64,000 nucleotides of DNA from Micropterix aruncella (taxonomy: Eukaryota > Arthropoda > Insecta > Lepidoptera > Micropterigidae). The notes beneath the pieces are model-generated. The model worked only from the letters and a program-made list of their open reading frames with translations, was not told the DNA's origin and did no database searches. Position 1 is the first letter of the stretch. Each line of letters begins with the position of its first letter. The position numbers were made by a program, and so were the translations under genes. Of this stretch, positions 10,577-21,975 are shown in pieces. Location of the stretch: contig OX155978.1 of the NCBI GenBank assembly GCA_944548615.1, forward strand, positions 4,381,588 through 4,445,587, in the 5' to 3' direction.

Positions 10577-10879
10577 CTCTAGACGATCAAGCATGCTTGT
10601 CAAGCATCGCGTCGCGTGCTGGGAACGGATCGTAAACCGCAAGAAATATGGAAATATTTTTTTTATATTTACCAAACATGCCATATTTTGCAGTTCATAC
10701 CAGGGAGTCACGTTAATTAGACGTAGTTGATTGATGAATGGCGTCACTCCCTGGTATAAAACTACAAAATTAGGTATTTTTGGTAAATATAAAAAAAAAT
10801 ATTTGCATATTTCCTGTGGTTTACGGTGCCCTCCTAGCCCGCTACGCGATACTTGACAAGAATACTTGATCGTCTAGAG

Positions 10880-11180
10880 CAGCGGTTCCCAACCTTTTTT
10901 ATTTCGCGCCCCACTAAATGCGTATCCGGAATGTATACTCTCCATTTCCCACAAATTATATATGTTTAATTACGTTAAAAACATTTTTAAAAAATCTAAT
11001 AATTTTATTTGTCTGTACAACTCAACGTATTTAAAACACAGTATGTAAGATTGCCTCAGATTTCTCTTGTCTTACCCATTATCTATATTGTGAATGTTTT
11101 ATAAGTCAATGTGTCGCGCCCCACCTGGGACAACGTCGCGCCCCACCAGTGAGGCGCGCCCCATTGGTTGGCAACCGCTG
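10880..11180. mobile_element. hAT MITE nested in Harbinger, right arm
   Basis: It begins CAGCGGTTCCCAACC and ends GGTTGGCAACCGCTG. The flanks are gtctagag (10872-10879) and ctctagag (11181-11188), matching at 7 of 8 positions. It is inserted in the mirror position of the other hAT. Confidence 0.88.
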
Positions 11181-11336
11181 CTCTAGAGAGCCCCTTATCT
11201 TCCTATTTTTAGACATTTATAGTTGTTTTTTTTTCTTCTGTTTAAGGGGCACACTTAGTGTGATCCAACCAAGCAACCAAGTGATATTTTTTGGGTTGAT
11301 ATGATGGCGTTTCTTCTATGATAAAATAGTACTCAC

Positions 11337-11510
11337 ACATGATGTCCAGGGTGGTGGCTTCGCTTCTGCCAATTGCAGCACCAGCTGGATCCTCCAGGAC
11401 ACAGCGGATTTCTCCGGTGTCCTTTTCCCTGCTGGATCTGAGGATTGACAGCTTGGAGACGACGCCGGAGACGATCCAGTACCTCCTTGTCGAGTTGGTC
11501 AACGGTTTAT
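11337..11510 (-). CDS. Ig-superfamily gene, exon 3 (second half of Ig domain 1)
   Basis: The exon is bounded by a pyrimidine-rich acceptor (ctttttttttcaatttag-like, before 11510) and a GTGAGT donor (11331-11336). Its 174 bases are phase 1 at both ends. Joined to exon 2 it reads IAWTLNDKPL, then SKLSILRSSREKDTGEIRC and GRSEATTLDIM. The DTGxxxC motif is the second conserved cysteine region of an I-set Ig domain. The layout resembles the first Ig domain of the pseudokinase PTK7/Off-track; that assignment is an inference. The exon ends one base into a codon, so the gene continues toward lower coordinates. No further Ig exon was found before position 1. Confidence 0.8.
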
Positions 11511-11612
11511 CTAAATTGAAAAAAAAGCCTTATATTTGCTTGTTTCTTACGCGTAGCTACGCAGAAACGGTGTGAAAAAGAAGCTCTTGAAAACGCAATA
11601 TGTACATATTAT

Positions 11613-11653
11613 GGAGATGTCACCTACAACGGGCGAACCCGCCACCTCAGGAA
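11613..11653 (+). repeat. Solo head of the GC-rich retroposon family
   Basis: The stretch cacctacaacgggcgaaccc plus cgccacctcaggaagg matches the first 40 bases of the family at 6817. It is joined directly to a LINE C-terminal fragment with no retroposon body. Confidence 0.65.
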
Positions 11654-11654
11654 G

Positions 11655-11843
11655 GTTCAGTTCCAGGCGACTAATCGATACATAGCCCTCATTTTTTTAA
11701 ATAAATTGCCTGATAGTTTAAAGGCGATTAAAAACATCGATATTTTCAAGAGATCCATCCGGGTGTATCTGCTAAAAATCGATATGTATAGCGACATTTT
11801 AAAATATTACGAAAACAGAATCGTACTTAATAATTTAATTTAA
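11655..11843 (+). pseudogene. LINE ORF2 C-terminal fragment
   Basis: The open frame encodes LNKLPDSLKAIKNIDIFKRS followed by a lysine-rich tail and a stop. The NKLPxxLKxxxxxxxFKRxxxxYL pattern is the very C-terminus found in CR1/Jockey-related insect LINEs. The fragment is 5'-truncated and lies in intron 2 of the Ig gene. Confidence 0.6.
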
Positions 11844-12104
11844 TAAATTCTCTTATTGTCAATTGTTTTACTGTAAATTGTTAGTTTATAGCAGTGCTTC
11901 TCAAACTTATTTCGTCTACCGCCCACTTCGAAAATCAATTATTTTTCAGCGCCTCCCTATTTTTTTTTACTTTACAACATCTTAAAAACCACAATGACAT
12001 TCATTACTTTAATTCTAAACGAGACTTTTTTATCAGTGGGAGCAATTAAAACAAAACTTTATAATATTAAGAGTAGCCTTTATTCAAATTAAAATTAATC
12101 AATT

Positions 12105-12710
12105 CCCTTCGAGTAGCGGCATAATTTCATGGCAGACCGCGGCAATTTATTGGAATTTCTTGCAATATCGCCGCGCTCGACAAAAAGTACTATAACTATG
12201 GAACTACTATAGAAATCATAAAAAGAATAACTGTGCATTGATTGCATTGAAATCTCGTATATAGAATATTGAAATATAATTTTGTAAAACAATTATATAA
12301 TGAGAAAGTCGAAAAAGTGAAAAAAAAACTCGGCATTTCTAACTTGTACTTGTCTTACGGAAAAATACGAAACCCTATTTAGAAATTGTAAATACTATCG
12401 TGATCTTTATTAGATTCTCTATCAAAGGTAATATTTCGTTTTGCTTATTTACGTACAAAAATATTTACATATTAGTTCATAAAACCAAAAAAAAAATTGA
12501 TTACTCGAAAAAAAAATGATGATGTTTGACAATGGAATTTTACCAGAAATATCCGCGAAATGACGCGCGAAATTATTCTAGCGGCCTTATATGTATCTGT
12601 GGTAATAATGGGATATTTGGTATGGAGTATGCGCTCCGCCAATAGTAGTCATTATGTAGTCAACGGTGTTCTGATGTGCAACCAAATTTGGTCGTTACGT
12701 AGCCGAAGGG
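12105..12710. repeat. CCCTTCG-ended MITE family, copy 1
   Basis: The sequence begins CCCTTCGAGTAGCGGC and ends GTAGCCGAAGGG. Related copies are at 19355-19960, 48245-48709, 49696-49838 and 53120-53639, several bordered by TTAA, which suggests piggyBac relatives. The copies share a short frame encoding SSSIVIVLFVERGDIARNSN, probably an accident of conservation. Confidence 0.6.
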
Positions 12711-12776
12711 AAACTAACCTAATGTGAAGAATGAATCTGATGATTTTTAACAAGTTTGTTGATATCAGGTTCGAAT

Positions 12777-13147
12777 TTACTCAAAAACAGCCGCAAGTCG
12801 CCGCGTTCGGTAACAAGCAAACGATTTTTTTTCAGTAAGCAGCGTTGCCACAGCACTAAATCTACGTTCACACAAATATGACGATGGGAATGCTATCAAA
12901 AATCGTCGAACGAACGACCACAATCCAGGGTATAATTGCGGATTTGCTTTTGTAGCCAAAATTCTTGGTAGCCATTTTTTAATTTGATTTTTATTTCCTC
13001 GTTCGTTGTCAGTTCTATAAGTTCTTCTTCCAGATGGGATGATATTGCTGTGTTGATTTTTGAAAAAGGATCCAACACCCAGTCTGGTATTTCCAATTTT
13101 AAAATGTCCTGGAATCGTCCTATTAAATCACTTTGGAAGTTTTTCAA
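12777..13147 (-). pseudogene. hAT transposase C-terminus, ZBED5/SCAND3-like, frameshifted
   Basis: Frame 13147-12896 encodes DILKLEIPDWVLDPF, then EEELIELTTNEEIKIKLKNG and FWLQKQI. Frame 12959-12777 continues with YPGLW and FPSSYLCERRFSAVATLLTEKK. The order and motifs match the C-terminal end of ZBED5/SCAND3-type hAT transposases, where FPSSYLxExxFSAV is the conserved dimerisation signature. One frameshift at about 12955 and the loss of the N-terminal part show that it is dead. It sits inside hAT ends. Confidence 0.85.
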
Positions 13148-13756
13148 ATGTTAGCAGTAGGCAGACAAGTCGTCATTGTTGCAAGATACTGACAAATTGG
13201 GAAAATTGTGGAACTCACGTTTGCCGATATTATTCTCGTGTAAGAGCATTTTGGCTACGAAAGCAGATGACATTTTTTGTTTTAATTAAGTTCAAGTCAT
13301 CACCTAGAAGTTGGAGATTATCAATAAACAATTTATACAGGTCTGTCAAGAACGCGATAATTTTGTGATTTCAGTGAATTTTAAAATATTAAGTAGATGA
13401 AATTACAATTCAGCCATAGCCCCCCTAAACCACTTAAACACCCCCCATTTTTTTCTGGGCCCCTTACCGCCCCGCTCTAGGCCACCAGCGCCCACAAGGG
13501 GGCGTTATCGCCTACTTTGAGAACCGCTACTTTATAGCCTTTGTTTTTATTAATTGGAAAGTTTGGAGGAATGTTATACGATCTTTGTTAAACTAAGTTT
13601 ACTTTATATGACCTTATATGAGTAACTAGTTTAATTAAGACTAATTAAATGACATGCTTACACAACACTAATGGTTGAAATAGATATAAATACTCTTTAT
13701 CTTTTATATTTATCTATAGCGATATCGTTCTTTAAACCGTGGGGTGAAGGTTTTTT

Positions 13757-13783
13757 TATTTATTTATTTATTTATTTATTTTT
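13757..13783 (-). repeat. (TTTA)n LINE tail
   Basis: The tetranucleotide run is the 3' tail (AAAT-type on the minus strand) of the LINE fragment at 13891-14483. Confidence 0.6.
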
Positions 13784-13890
13784 GTTTATTCAATTATTAC
13801 TAATCAACATAACAGTAAAACCAATGCATTGAAAAGTAAAATTAATAAAGATATTACCATAACTATACAAATAGAATGATACGTATAATA

Positions 13891-14483
13891 CTAGCTATCA
13901 TGTAAAAATAAATAATTAATAGCTTGCAATTTAAACAAGTGAGGGTTGGCGGTAAAAATATCGAAATCTGGTGCCATCGAGTGAATTTCATTTAAGCGCC
14001 GCAAAGCACGCGCCAACAAGTTCCACCTCGTAAGGTTAGTGCGCGAGAACGGCTCCGCGAAAAGATGGTGCGATCGAGTACGGAGATAATTATTTGGTAT
14101 GAATAGATCCACCTTTGCTAGTAAGCTAGGGTTATCAGTTTTACCACGAATTAGATTGAAAACATAGGACATGGTCAGCATTTCTCTTCTGAGACAGAGA
14201 GAATTATAGCCAACCATGCCTGTGATAAATGCAGTCGGATACAAAAATGGATAATATCCGTACTGCTTGAAGTACAGAAATCTCAAAAAACACTTCTGTA
14301 CCTTTTCCAGCATGAGGGTATAAGTATCTTCATGTGGATTCCAAATAGGTGCATTCGTTTCCATGCGACTTCTAACAATCGAGTTGTACAACGTGCGCAT
14401 AACCCGAATATTATTGAAGTGTTTGGATTGCCGTATTACAAACCCTAGAAGCTTGAAAGAAGTTGTAGATAGTTGTCTAATAT
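13891..14483 (-). pseudogene. LINE reverse transcriptase C-terminal region
   Basis: The frame is open on the minus strand from about 14483 to the stop at 13891. It encodes FKLLGFVIRQ, then VRSRMETNAPIWNPH, KVQKCFLRFLYFKQYGYYP, YNSLCLRREMLTMSYVFNL and NYLRTRSHHLF. This order (SRMEYAxxIWxPH, QKxFLR, YxSLxxRR, LFNLIxG, RTR) is the region downstream of the RT catalytic core in CR1/Jockey-type LINEs. The catalytic core itself is absent, so it is a 5'-truncated insertion. It lies within intron 2 of the Ig gene. Confidence 0.8.
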
Positions 14484-14484
14484 G

Positions 14485-14890
14485 TTGAGGTTGAGGAAGC
14501 TACGCCGACACGCCCGTGAGAGTCCAACGCCATACCGCGTGGTACTGAAAAGTTGAACCAGCGGGCAGCCCCGCGCCCTCACTACCAGTTATGGCCGAAG
14601 TTCTCCGTCCTCTCATTCGGTGACAGGTCCGAGGTCGCTTACACGGCCTCTACGTGATGTAAATGTAAGTTCAGCAGTAATTCAGTTTGAATTTATCGGG
14701 GACTATGGCGTCCTTTCCTCGTCAATATTACTCGGGATCGAATGGTTAACGGGTCGTTTCAAGAGCTCCTAACACTAGATCAACAACCACCCACGTTTAT
14801 TATGCAACGTAGAAGACTATTTCCGGACCCTTCGGTGATTTGACGAAGTGGGCGGGCCCTTAACCTAGACGCTCCTGGCCTGGGCGGTCT
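14485..14890 (+). repeat. Degenerate copy of the GC-rich retroposon family
   Basis: Recognisable words include gaccggtccgaggtcgctt-like, gggtcgtttcaagag and tgggcgggcccttaac, in the same order as in the copies at 6817 and 17679, but strongly diverged. It abuts a LINE fragment on each side. Confidence 0.5.
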
Positions 14891-15238
14891 TTGTATTGCA
14901 CGTCGAAATCACCACTTTTGAATCGGAGAAACCAAGTCTCAACAGTCCTTTCTGTCATTGCTTCCCGCAAAAATAAATCCAATCTCCACATAAACCGACA
15001 GCGACTTAGCAAAGTGCGATACAGTTTTATTCACCAAAATTTGTCCTTCTATAATAAGATTCCAGAGCAAATGAAAAGCCTTGGAGAGGACCAATTTAAA
15101 AAGATAATTATACATAATTTGGTAAGAAACCCAATTTATGGTATAAGGGAGTTTGAAAATTTTCCATGTTGGGGGAGTTTATTTTCCATGTTGATGATTA
15201 ATGAAATGCGTAAAGTTTTAAACATAATGGTATTATGA
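14891..15238 (+). pseudogene. LINE ORF2 C-terminal fragment
   Basis: The frame encodes SKVRYSFIHQNLSFYNKIPE, then QMKSLGEDQFKKIIIHNLV and a short tail. The FYNKIPExxKxLxxxxFKKxxxxxL pattern is the C-terminal signature of CR1/Daphne-like LINEs. A (TTGTA)n run at about 15553-15575 is probably its tail. The first 30 codons may not be element-derived. Confidence 0.65.
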
Positions 15239-15575
15239 TAGCTGACATTCTAATTTTCATATAATTTACTATACATCTATTGATTTTTTTTAAAATACGA
15301 AGGCATATTGCTGGATTGACAGTAAAATATATTTTTTTTTTGATTATTCTACATAGAATTTGCATTTCTATTTTAATATATCATTCTCCCTGACTCTGTA
15401 ATCACATTAGTATATTTTGATTATTTGTATGTAGGTAATATTGAATATAATATTACAGCCATGACAACTATCACGATAGTGATGTTTTTAATAATTAAAT
15501 TTTTAGCATTGAATTTTGTGACGCATTCAAGTGTAGGAATGCCTATCTACTGGAGTAGTTGATTGTATTGTATTG

Positions 15576-15891
15576 TATAATGACGTTTAGTCGGCTCAAA
15601 TTTGGTCATCTTCGAAGCTAACAAAATTACCGTTGTTGACACTTCAACGAAATGACACAGACTGATAATTGAAGCCTAATGATGACGTTTTGACATGAAT
15701 TATTTTGCAATTTGGTAAATGTCTAGAAATATAAGTTACGGTATTTCTTAGGAAATCGAAGTTTTCAATGCAAGGTTCTAATATAAAGCAAAAAAAAATG
15801 GATTCTGGGGATGGCCTCCAAAAATATGCGCTGTCTCGAATGGGTTAAGGGCTCAAGCTACGACAATCGACCTGTAATTACTGTAACCTAC
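15576..15891. other. Intron sequence, no feature seen
   Basis: This is the 5' end of intron 2 of the minus-strand Ig gene. It is AT-rich with no repeat that I recognise. Confidence 0.5.
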
Positions 15892-16056
15892 CGTTCAAGG
15901 TCCAAGCGATGTTTCCCTTTAGTCTTGAGTCAGCCTCGCACTCGAGATCCACCCCATGACCTTCCATGACTGGCTTCGAAGGGCCTGGATGACGGACGAA
16001 TGATATACCATCATCGTCAATGGATGTACCATCAGCGGTGATAGATATAACGACAC
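15892..16056 (-). CDS. Ig-superfamily gene, exon 2 (end of signal peptide, first half of Ig domain)
   Basis: The acceptor tttttgtctccag lies just above 16056 and the donor GTAGGT at 15886-15891. The 165-base exon is phase 1 on both sides. Joined to exon 1 it completes a signal peptide (VVISITADG, likely cleavage after the ADG region). It then gives SFVRHPGPSKPVMEGHG, VDLECEAD (first Ig cysteine) and GNIAWTLN (core tryptophan). Intron 2 (11511-15891) separates it from exon 3. The Cys-Trp-Cys framework over exons 2 and 3 is a standard Ig fold. PTK7/Off-track is the nearest family I can suggest. Confidence 0.8.
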
Positions 16057-16155
16057 CTGGAGACAAAAATAGGTAAATATAACTTGGAAAAGATGCAAGT
16101 ATGTAGTTGTATTTCTCCCATTTTCATATATATTAATATTATAGATTTATTAAAA

Positions 16156-16862
16156 TCTAATATTATAAAGAGGTAAAGTTTGTGAGGTTGTAGGAAGCAA
16201 TCTCTGGATCTACTGAACCGATGTTGAAAATTATTTTACCAATAGAAAGCCACGTTATTTGTGAGTGTCATAGGCTATATATTAATCCGAAAAATGAAAA
16301 GATTTTTTCGTGGTAGTCGGATTTGCAAAGTAAGTCGGAGAAAAAACGGTCGAATGGAACGTTTCTTACGAACGCTGCTTTAACGATGAGAGATATACTT
16401 TATGATTGAGTTCTAGAGAAAAGTTGTAGAGCTTGGTAATGCCTGCAAAAAAGTCAGCGACAGCATATGTCTAAATTTTATATTTAAGTCACAAAAAGTA
16501 GTTTTTTATTTCAAAAAAATAATTTCAATCGTTAGGTCATGTTTATTGGTCATATTATCAACAATTATGAATTCATATCAAAATAAGTAAATTTATTGTC
16601 GTAAGTGTTTGAAACAAAAGACTTTTCCCTTTACTGCATAAATGGTTAAAGAGATAAGACACTCACAGGAAGACACTCACAAATAACGGTAATATAGTCA
16701 AATTGGCATGCAAATACATACATACATATGCAGTAAAAATATAACCCTTCTTTTGGCAGTCAGGAAATAAATCATAGCACTCAGTACTAACCGAACCATA
16801 CTCATAATTTCATCACAAGTAACAAGTTTTACCGCCCAACGAAGTGGGCACGGGTCAGCTAA
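16156..16862 (+). mobile_element. Non-autonomous Helitron-like element, copy 2
   Basis: It starts TCTAATATTATAAAGAGG after an A. It ends with the GCCCA/TGGGC hairpin and CAGCTAA before T. It is near-identical to 502-1208 and lies in intron 1 of the Ig gene. Confidence 0.85.
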
Positions 16863-17090
16863 TCATACATACAGTAATTAATTTAAATAGACCATTTTCC
16901 GGAAAAAAAACAATTATCCGATTTTTTTTATTATCTGAATGGGGTCTGGTCCTAATTGATTCGGTTAATTGGAGTTCTACTGTAGTATCAGAAAATAAGG
17001 TTGGAAAGAAGATCAAGCGGTGTGATCTTAAAAAAAGACTTTTTAGTTCTGTTACGGACCGGACCAACCAATAACCAGTGAGGTGAGTCA
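16863..17090. other. No gene supported
   Basis: Short overlapping frames on both strands lack motifs or splice context. Confidence 0.4.
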
Positions 17091-17091
17091 T

Positions 17092-17480
17092 CTGCAGCGG
17101 GCGAACCTATCACCCCAGGAAGGTATAAAGATAATGATCTTTCTTTCAACATGGTATAAACGTGGAGGCTTGGGAAAGAACACAGTCCATCGTCTAATGG
17201 AGTTGCCCTGTTAGAGTTGTCCACGAAGACCCATTTGTTCATAATCAGTCACACTCGCGGGTCACCGCCCATTCCGGCGGCCTCCAAGCATGAAGTGCGA
17301 GCCCGGGCAGGACTCTGGCCTGAGGGCTAGTTTCCCGAAGGAGTCAAGGGAACGACCAGGAACGAAGTCAAGGAACGACCTTCTGCGTAGAGGCTACCGG
17401 ATGGAAACTGAGCCGACCCCGATAACGAGTGGTAGTGGACCAACTGCCGACGAGATGTCCCGCCGCCTCCCAAGGATGTT
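17092..17480 (+). repeat. Degenerate GC-rich retroposon copy
   Basis: A head variant (gcagcgggcgaacctatcac) is followed by scrambled and inverted body words such as ttgttcataatcagtcacac and ctactggatg-like stretches. It is probably a decayed composite of the 6817 type. Confidence 0.5.
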
Positions 17481-17678
17481 TGCACACGAACTAGCAGATT
17501 CGATTTGTTGAGAAGTATGGAGATGTTATGTTCAGCAAGAAAGTGAATCGTATGCAAGCATTTTGAATTATTTCAAGTTTGTTTAGAAGTTCCTCCTTCC
17601 TATCCAATTACTCTACGTCAGTTTAATTTCTGATGGGGAGAAGCATTGATTATATGGGCTATTAGATTGCTCAATGCC

Positions 17679-18976
17679 TCAACTAGAGCTGTCGACTACA
17701 ACGGGCGAACCCGTCACCTCAGGAAGTTTTAACGATTAGTCGTTCTATCTCCCTGGAGTGAGCGCAGAAGACTTGGGACAAAAACAGTCCACCGTCTAAC
17801 TCCGCCACAAACCCGTAAGTGTCCAACGCCTTAACCGCGAGATAGCCAGGAGTGTTACCCAGCGGGCTTACACTCACGCCCTTACTTCCAATTGTGACCA
17901 GATTAAGTCTCTCGATTCGTTACGAGTTCGAGGTCGCTTGCGCGGTCCTCTCCCTTATGAAGCGGTAAAACGGTGTATACCGAATCTATCGCGGACCACG
18001 GCATCCTTTGCGCGGCTGTTCACCCAGGATCGGATAGCCGATGGTCGTTGCAAGAGCAGACGCCGTAAGGTCCGCAACCACCCCCCGCTCTATAGGAAAC
18101 AGTACTGCTTCCAGACACCCCCGACTGTTAGTCAGAGTGCGCAATCGATTGGCTTAAGCCGCACGGTGCGCAGACCGTCCAGGAGCGCCAGAAGGTTGAT
18201 TCCCAGGGGAAACTAACCATAAGGCCAGAGTCCTACCCAGGCTCGCATTTTCATGCGTGGAGGCCGTCGGATAGGTGTTGACCCGTGAATGTGACCAACC
18301 CTGAACAGAATGGGTCTTCGTGGCCAACTCAGCAAGGACCCATTAACCCGTCACCTCAGGAAGTTTTAACAAAATTTGATCGTTCTGTCTTTCGTGAGGT
18401 GAACGCAGACGACTTAGGACCAAACCGTTTACCATCAAGTTCCGCCACATGCCCGTAAGAAGTCGACGCTTTACCGCGAGATAACCAGATAAGTTACCCA
18501 GCGGTCCTACCTTCGCGCCCTTACTGCCAGTTGCAATCAGATTACTCCAATCTCCCGACTGGTTACAGGTTCGAGGTCGCTTGCGCGGTCCTCTCCGTTA
18601 GGTAGCGGTGAAACGGTGTCTACCGAATCTATCGCGGACCACGGCATCCTTTGCCCGGCTGTTCACCCGGAATCGGGTAGCCGATGGTAGTTTCAAGAGC
18701 AGTCGCCGTAAGGTGAACAACTACCCATGCAGTACTGTTTCCAGACACTTCACCGACTGTTAGTCAGAATGCACAAACGATTGGCTGACGCCGCACGGTT
18801 CGCAAACCGTCCAGGAGCGCCGGAATATTGACTCCTGGGGGAAACTAGCCCTTAGGCCAGAGTCCTGCCCGGGCTCGCACTTCATGCGTCGAGGCCGCCG
18901 GACGGGCGTTGACCCGTGTGTATGACCGACCCTGAACGAAATGGGTCTTCGTGGCCAACTCCAACAGGGCCCATTA
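17679..18976 (+). mobile_element. GC-rich retroposon family, head-to-tail dimer
   Basis: Unit 1 runs 17685-18347 and unit 2, with a shortened head, 18346-18976. Both are in the same orientation. The dimer is flanked by gctcaatgcc (17669-17678 and 18977-18986), a 10-bp target duplication. The order in each unit is head (gactacaacgggcgaaccc), a gaggtcgcttgcgcg block, gttagtcag, and the gggcccatta end. Confidence 0.75.
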
Positions 18977-19059
18977 GCTCAATGCCCCGGTACGTTTGGC
19001 AACCATCCTTCGCCAGCGACATGCAGGTGGTGCTGATAGCTTAGTCCGGCGAAACTAAT

Positions 19060-19270
19060 AGCAATTTATTTGGCCATCTATAATAACATTTATAAAGAAT
19101 CTATCGTTATATATAATCTAATATATAATCGAATTATCGGTAATATAGTTTGATTACGAACTATATCGTTAATATAGTTCGTAAATAAAATAGATTATAC
19201 TATCGTTAGATAATATAAATCTATCGTTATATAATGCTTGACGATATCGTTATAATCATGACCGAAAGTA
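19060..19270. repeat. TATCG/TATAG-rich simple sequence
   Basis: Overlapping direct and inverted repeats of ctatcgttatata and gaactatat occur here. No coding content. Confidence 0.6.
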
Positions 19271-19354
19271 GACAGTGCGAAGAAATGGTGACTCACATCC
19301 TGACGTAGGCCATATTGGTACTTGGTACTTGACAATAAATACATTTAGTTGATC

Positions 19355-19960
19355 GGCATAATTTCATGGCAGACCGGGGCAATTTATTGGAATTTCTTGC
19401 AATATCGCCGCGCTCGACAAAAAGTACTATAACTATGGAACTACTGCAGCAATCATAAAAAGAATAACTATGCAATGATCGCATTGAAATTTCGTATATA
19501 AAATATTGAAATCTCATTTTGTAAAACAATTATATAATTATGAATAAATATGAGAAAGTCGAAAAAGTGAAAAAAACGGCATTTCTAACTTGTACTTGTC
19601 TTACGGACAAATACGGAACCCTATTTAGAAATTGTAAATACTATCGTGATCTTTATTAGATTCTATATCAAAGATAATATTTCGTTTTGCTTATTTACAT
19701 ACAAAAATATTTAGATATTAGCTCATAAAAACCAATAAAAATTTTGACGATTTCTCGAAAAAAAAAAATATGTTTGACAATGGAATTTTACCAGAAATAT
19801 CCGCGAAATGACGCGCGAAATTATTCTAGCGGCCGTCTATGTATCTATGGTAATAATGAGGTATTTGGTATGGATTTTAGGATGCGTTCGAATTAGAAAA
19901 TAATATTATTGTGCATTCCGGGAGCAAGCCGCCAATATTGGTCGTTACGTAGCCGAAGGA
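19355..19960. repeat. CCCTTCG-ended MITE family, copy 2
   Basis: It aligns along its length with 12105-12710 and ends cgtagccgaagg. The left end is degenerate. Confidence 0.65.
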
Positions 19961-20297
19961 AACAAATTAATAAAATAATGCAAAATAATTGGAGTTACAC
20001 TTTAATATCTTCATAATAAGGAACGCTTTCAACCTACTTAATTTATTGGTCAATTTATTTGTATGAAGATTTATTTATTTACCTATTTATTTATGTATTT
20101 TAGTTTTTTTTAATTTTATTTTTAGGTCTGCCAAAAAAGGTCACCATTGTGTTCGGTTTTTCAAATGCCAGAAACCTTTGCCATACCTGTGGATCAGACA
20201 GATTATTTTTTTCTAATCAATGATGCATTCGACTCGAAAATACAATGAATTTCATTTGTGCTACAAAAGTGCAGTACCTACATCTGTATTTTTAAAA

Positions 20298-21047
20298 CGG
20301 TGAACGGTGGGGTGAACTGTTTTGTGCAGCTTTGGCCACGAGATCCATTTTGTTCTCGGATCGGCTCGACTCGCAATTCAGCTCCTATTCAGAAGGCTCC
20401 TCGAGTGGAAGGCTACCCGGGTAAGACTCCCGTGTCTCAGGCCTCAGAGCTGGTGGACCGGTTTCTCCCGGCGGGATTGCATCCCGGCGCCACTGGACGG
20501 TTTGCGCACCGGTCGGCGAAGCCAATCGACTGTGCATTCTGACTAATTTCTGAAGAGGTCTGGAGACTATGGAAATATACTGTTTCCTAAGCAGCGGGAG
20601 TGGATGTTGACGTGTTCATGCCACTCTTGAAATGGCCTTGGGCCACTCGATCCCGTGTGGCACTACGGGTAAAGAACGCCCAGGTCCGCGATAAATTCAA
20701 ACTGAATTACCGCTGTAATACAACAGGTAGAGGTTGCGTAAGCGACTTCGGACCCGTAACCAATCGGGAGGACGGAGGTATCCTGAAGGTTAATTCCAGC
20801 TGCTCCGTGTTAATTCCAGACGGAGATATCCTGCCAAAACTGGTAGTTAAGGGGTGAGGCTGCCCGCTGGGTACCTTTCCCGGTGCCTCGCCGTAAGGCG
20901 TCGGTCTCGAACGGGTTGCTGGTGAACTAGACAGTAGATCGTCTTGTCCCCAAGTCTTCTACGCTCATCCCACGGCTGAAAGAACGATCTTTATCGTTAT
21001 ACCAGCCTGGGGTGACGGGTTCGCCCGTTGTAGTCGACACAGCCCTA
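20298..21047 (-). mobile_element. GC-rich retroposon family, single full-length unit
   Basis: A perfect 14-bp duplication, ctgtatttttaaaa, flanks the unit (20284-20297 and 21048-21061). Read on the minus strand it starts gggctgtgtcgactacaacg and ends ccaaagctgcacaaaacag, with a short degenerate tandem tail (ttcaccccaccgttcaccg). At 750 bp it is the simplest copy here and sets the unit length. No recognised coding sequence. Confidence 0.8.
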
Positions 21048-21061
21048 CTGTATTTTTAAAA

Positions 21062-21549
21062 GCATTTTCCAGCTCACTAGAAAACCCCCTTACAAAATAC
21101 ATTTCCGATACTTAGAAATGGCCACTGAATAATCCTATCAACGTTTGGTGACTAGGAAAATCTTGGTAATGAAAAAAATCACTAGCTCCCCGACTATAAT
21201 CCTACAAGTTTTAGTAAAAAGCTAATAACACTATATTGCCTTAAAATGTGGTCTTCAAAATAATAATAATAATAATAAAATAATAGAAGACAATATAATA
21301 AATAAAATGCAATTCCATTATATAATCGGCAATAAATATAATATAAAATTTGAATAAATATTACAAATAAAGTTATATTATGTGAGAAAAGAAAGAAACA
21401 GTCATTAATATTTAATATATTATGTTAAGTAATATAGAATTTAATATAAAAACACCTAGTCAAAAAAGTACAATTCATTGTCAAAATAATATATAACAAC
21501 AAAGTCAAATAATTTTTGGTAGTTAGTTCAATGTTAAAATATGATTCAA
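21062..21549. other. AT-rich spacer
   Basis: A short (AATA)n run lies at about 21260-21280. No gene was seen. Confidence 0.5.
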
Positions 21550-21772
21550 CTAGCTGCGCCCCGCGGTTTCAACCGCGTGGTGATGGAAAATTGTGATAAT
21601 GATGATAGAAAACTATATATCTTTATAAATTATAGCTTATGTGTTATTCTGATGTGTAAGCTATATTATTGTAAAGTTTCATCAAAATCCATTCAGTAGT
21701 TTTTGCGTGAAAGAGGAACAAACATCCATACATACATTCTTACAAACTTTCGCGTTTATAATAGTAGTAGGA
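21550..21772 (-). mobile_element. Short non-autonomous Helitron
   Basis: On the minus strand it starts TCCTACTACTATTATAAACG. It ends with a CCGCGG-type hairpin and CAGCTAG before T. It is almost identical to 41367-41581, and there is no target duplication. Confidence 0.9.
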
Positions 21773-21846
21773 CGAGTCAACTGCGGTTGTGATGTTTGCG
21801 TTGTCGGCCCTTAACAGTGTCACAAACACTTTCATACTACATTTTT

Positions 21847-21975
21847 ATGAATCAAACGGAAATCGCAGAAGATTCAGTATCTGGGAGCGATATTTGGACG
21901 CTTATTCGTGGTGAAGGTGACCCCAGGGAGGGTTCGTTCGCGTTTTATGTGCCGAAACGGCGACGCTCGCGCTGA
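21847..21975 (+). other. Short open frame, 42 codons
   Basis: ATG at 21847 starts a frame with MNQTEIAEDSVSGSDIWTLI and an arginine-rich end (PKRRRSR). It could be the beginning of a decayed mobile-element ORF. There is no support beyond the open frame. Confidence 0.15.

Larger units (their letters stand above)
9929..11194. mobile_element. Palindromic PIF/Harbinger element carrying two hAT MITEs
   Basis: The ends GGGGCTCTCTAGAC and GTCTAGAGAGCCCC are flanked by TTA on both sides (9926-9928 and 11195-11197), the 3-bp TWA duplication of Harbinger. A second member of the family is at 27100-27667. The interior is a long palindrome around about 10705-10760 (ccagggagtcacgttaatta). Two hAT MITEs interrupt it, one just inside each end. 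Confidence 0.85.
11892..13529 (-). mobile_element. hAT element (ZBED type) with transposase remnant
   Basis: The left end is CAGTGCTTCTCAAAC and the right end TTTGAGAACCGCTA. The flanks are gtttatag (11884-11891) and ctttatag (13530-13537), matching at 7 of 8. Inside are a MITE (12105-12710) and a broken transposase gene (12777-13147). The whole lies in intron 2 of the Ig gene. Confidence 0.85.
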
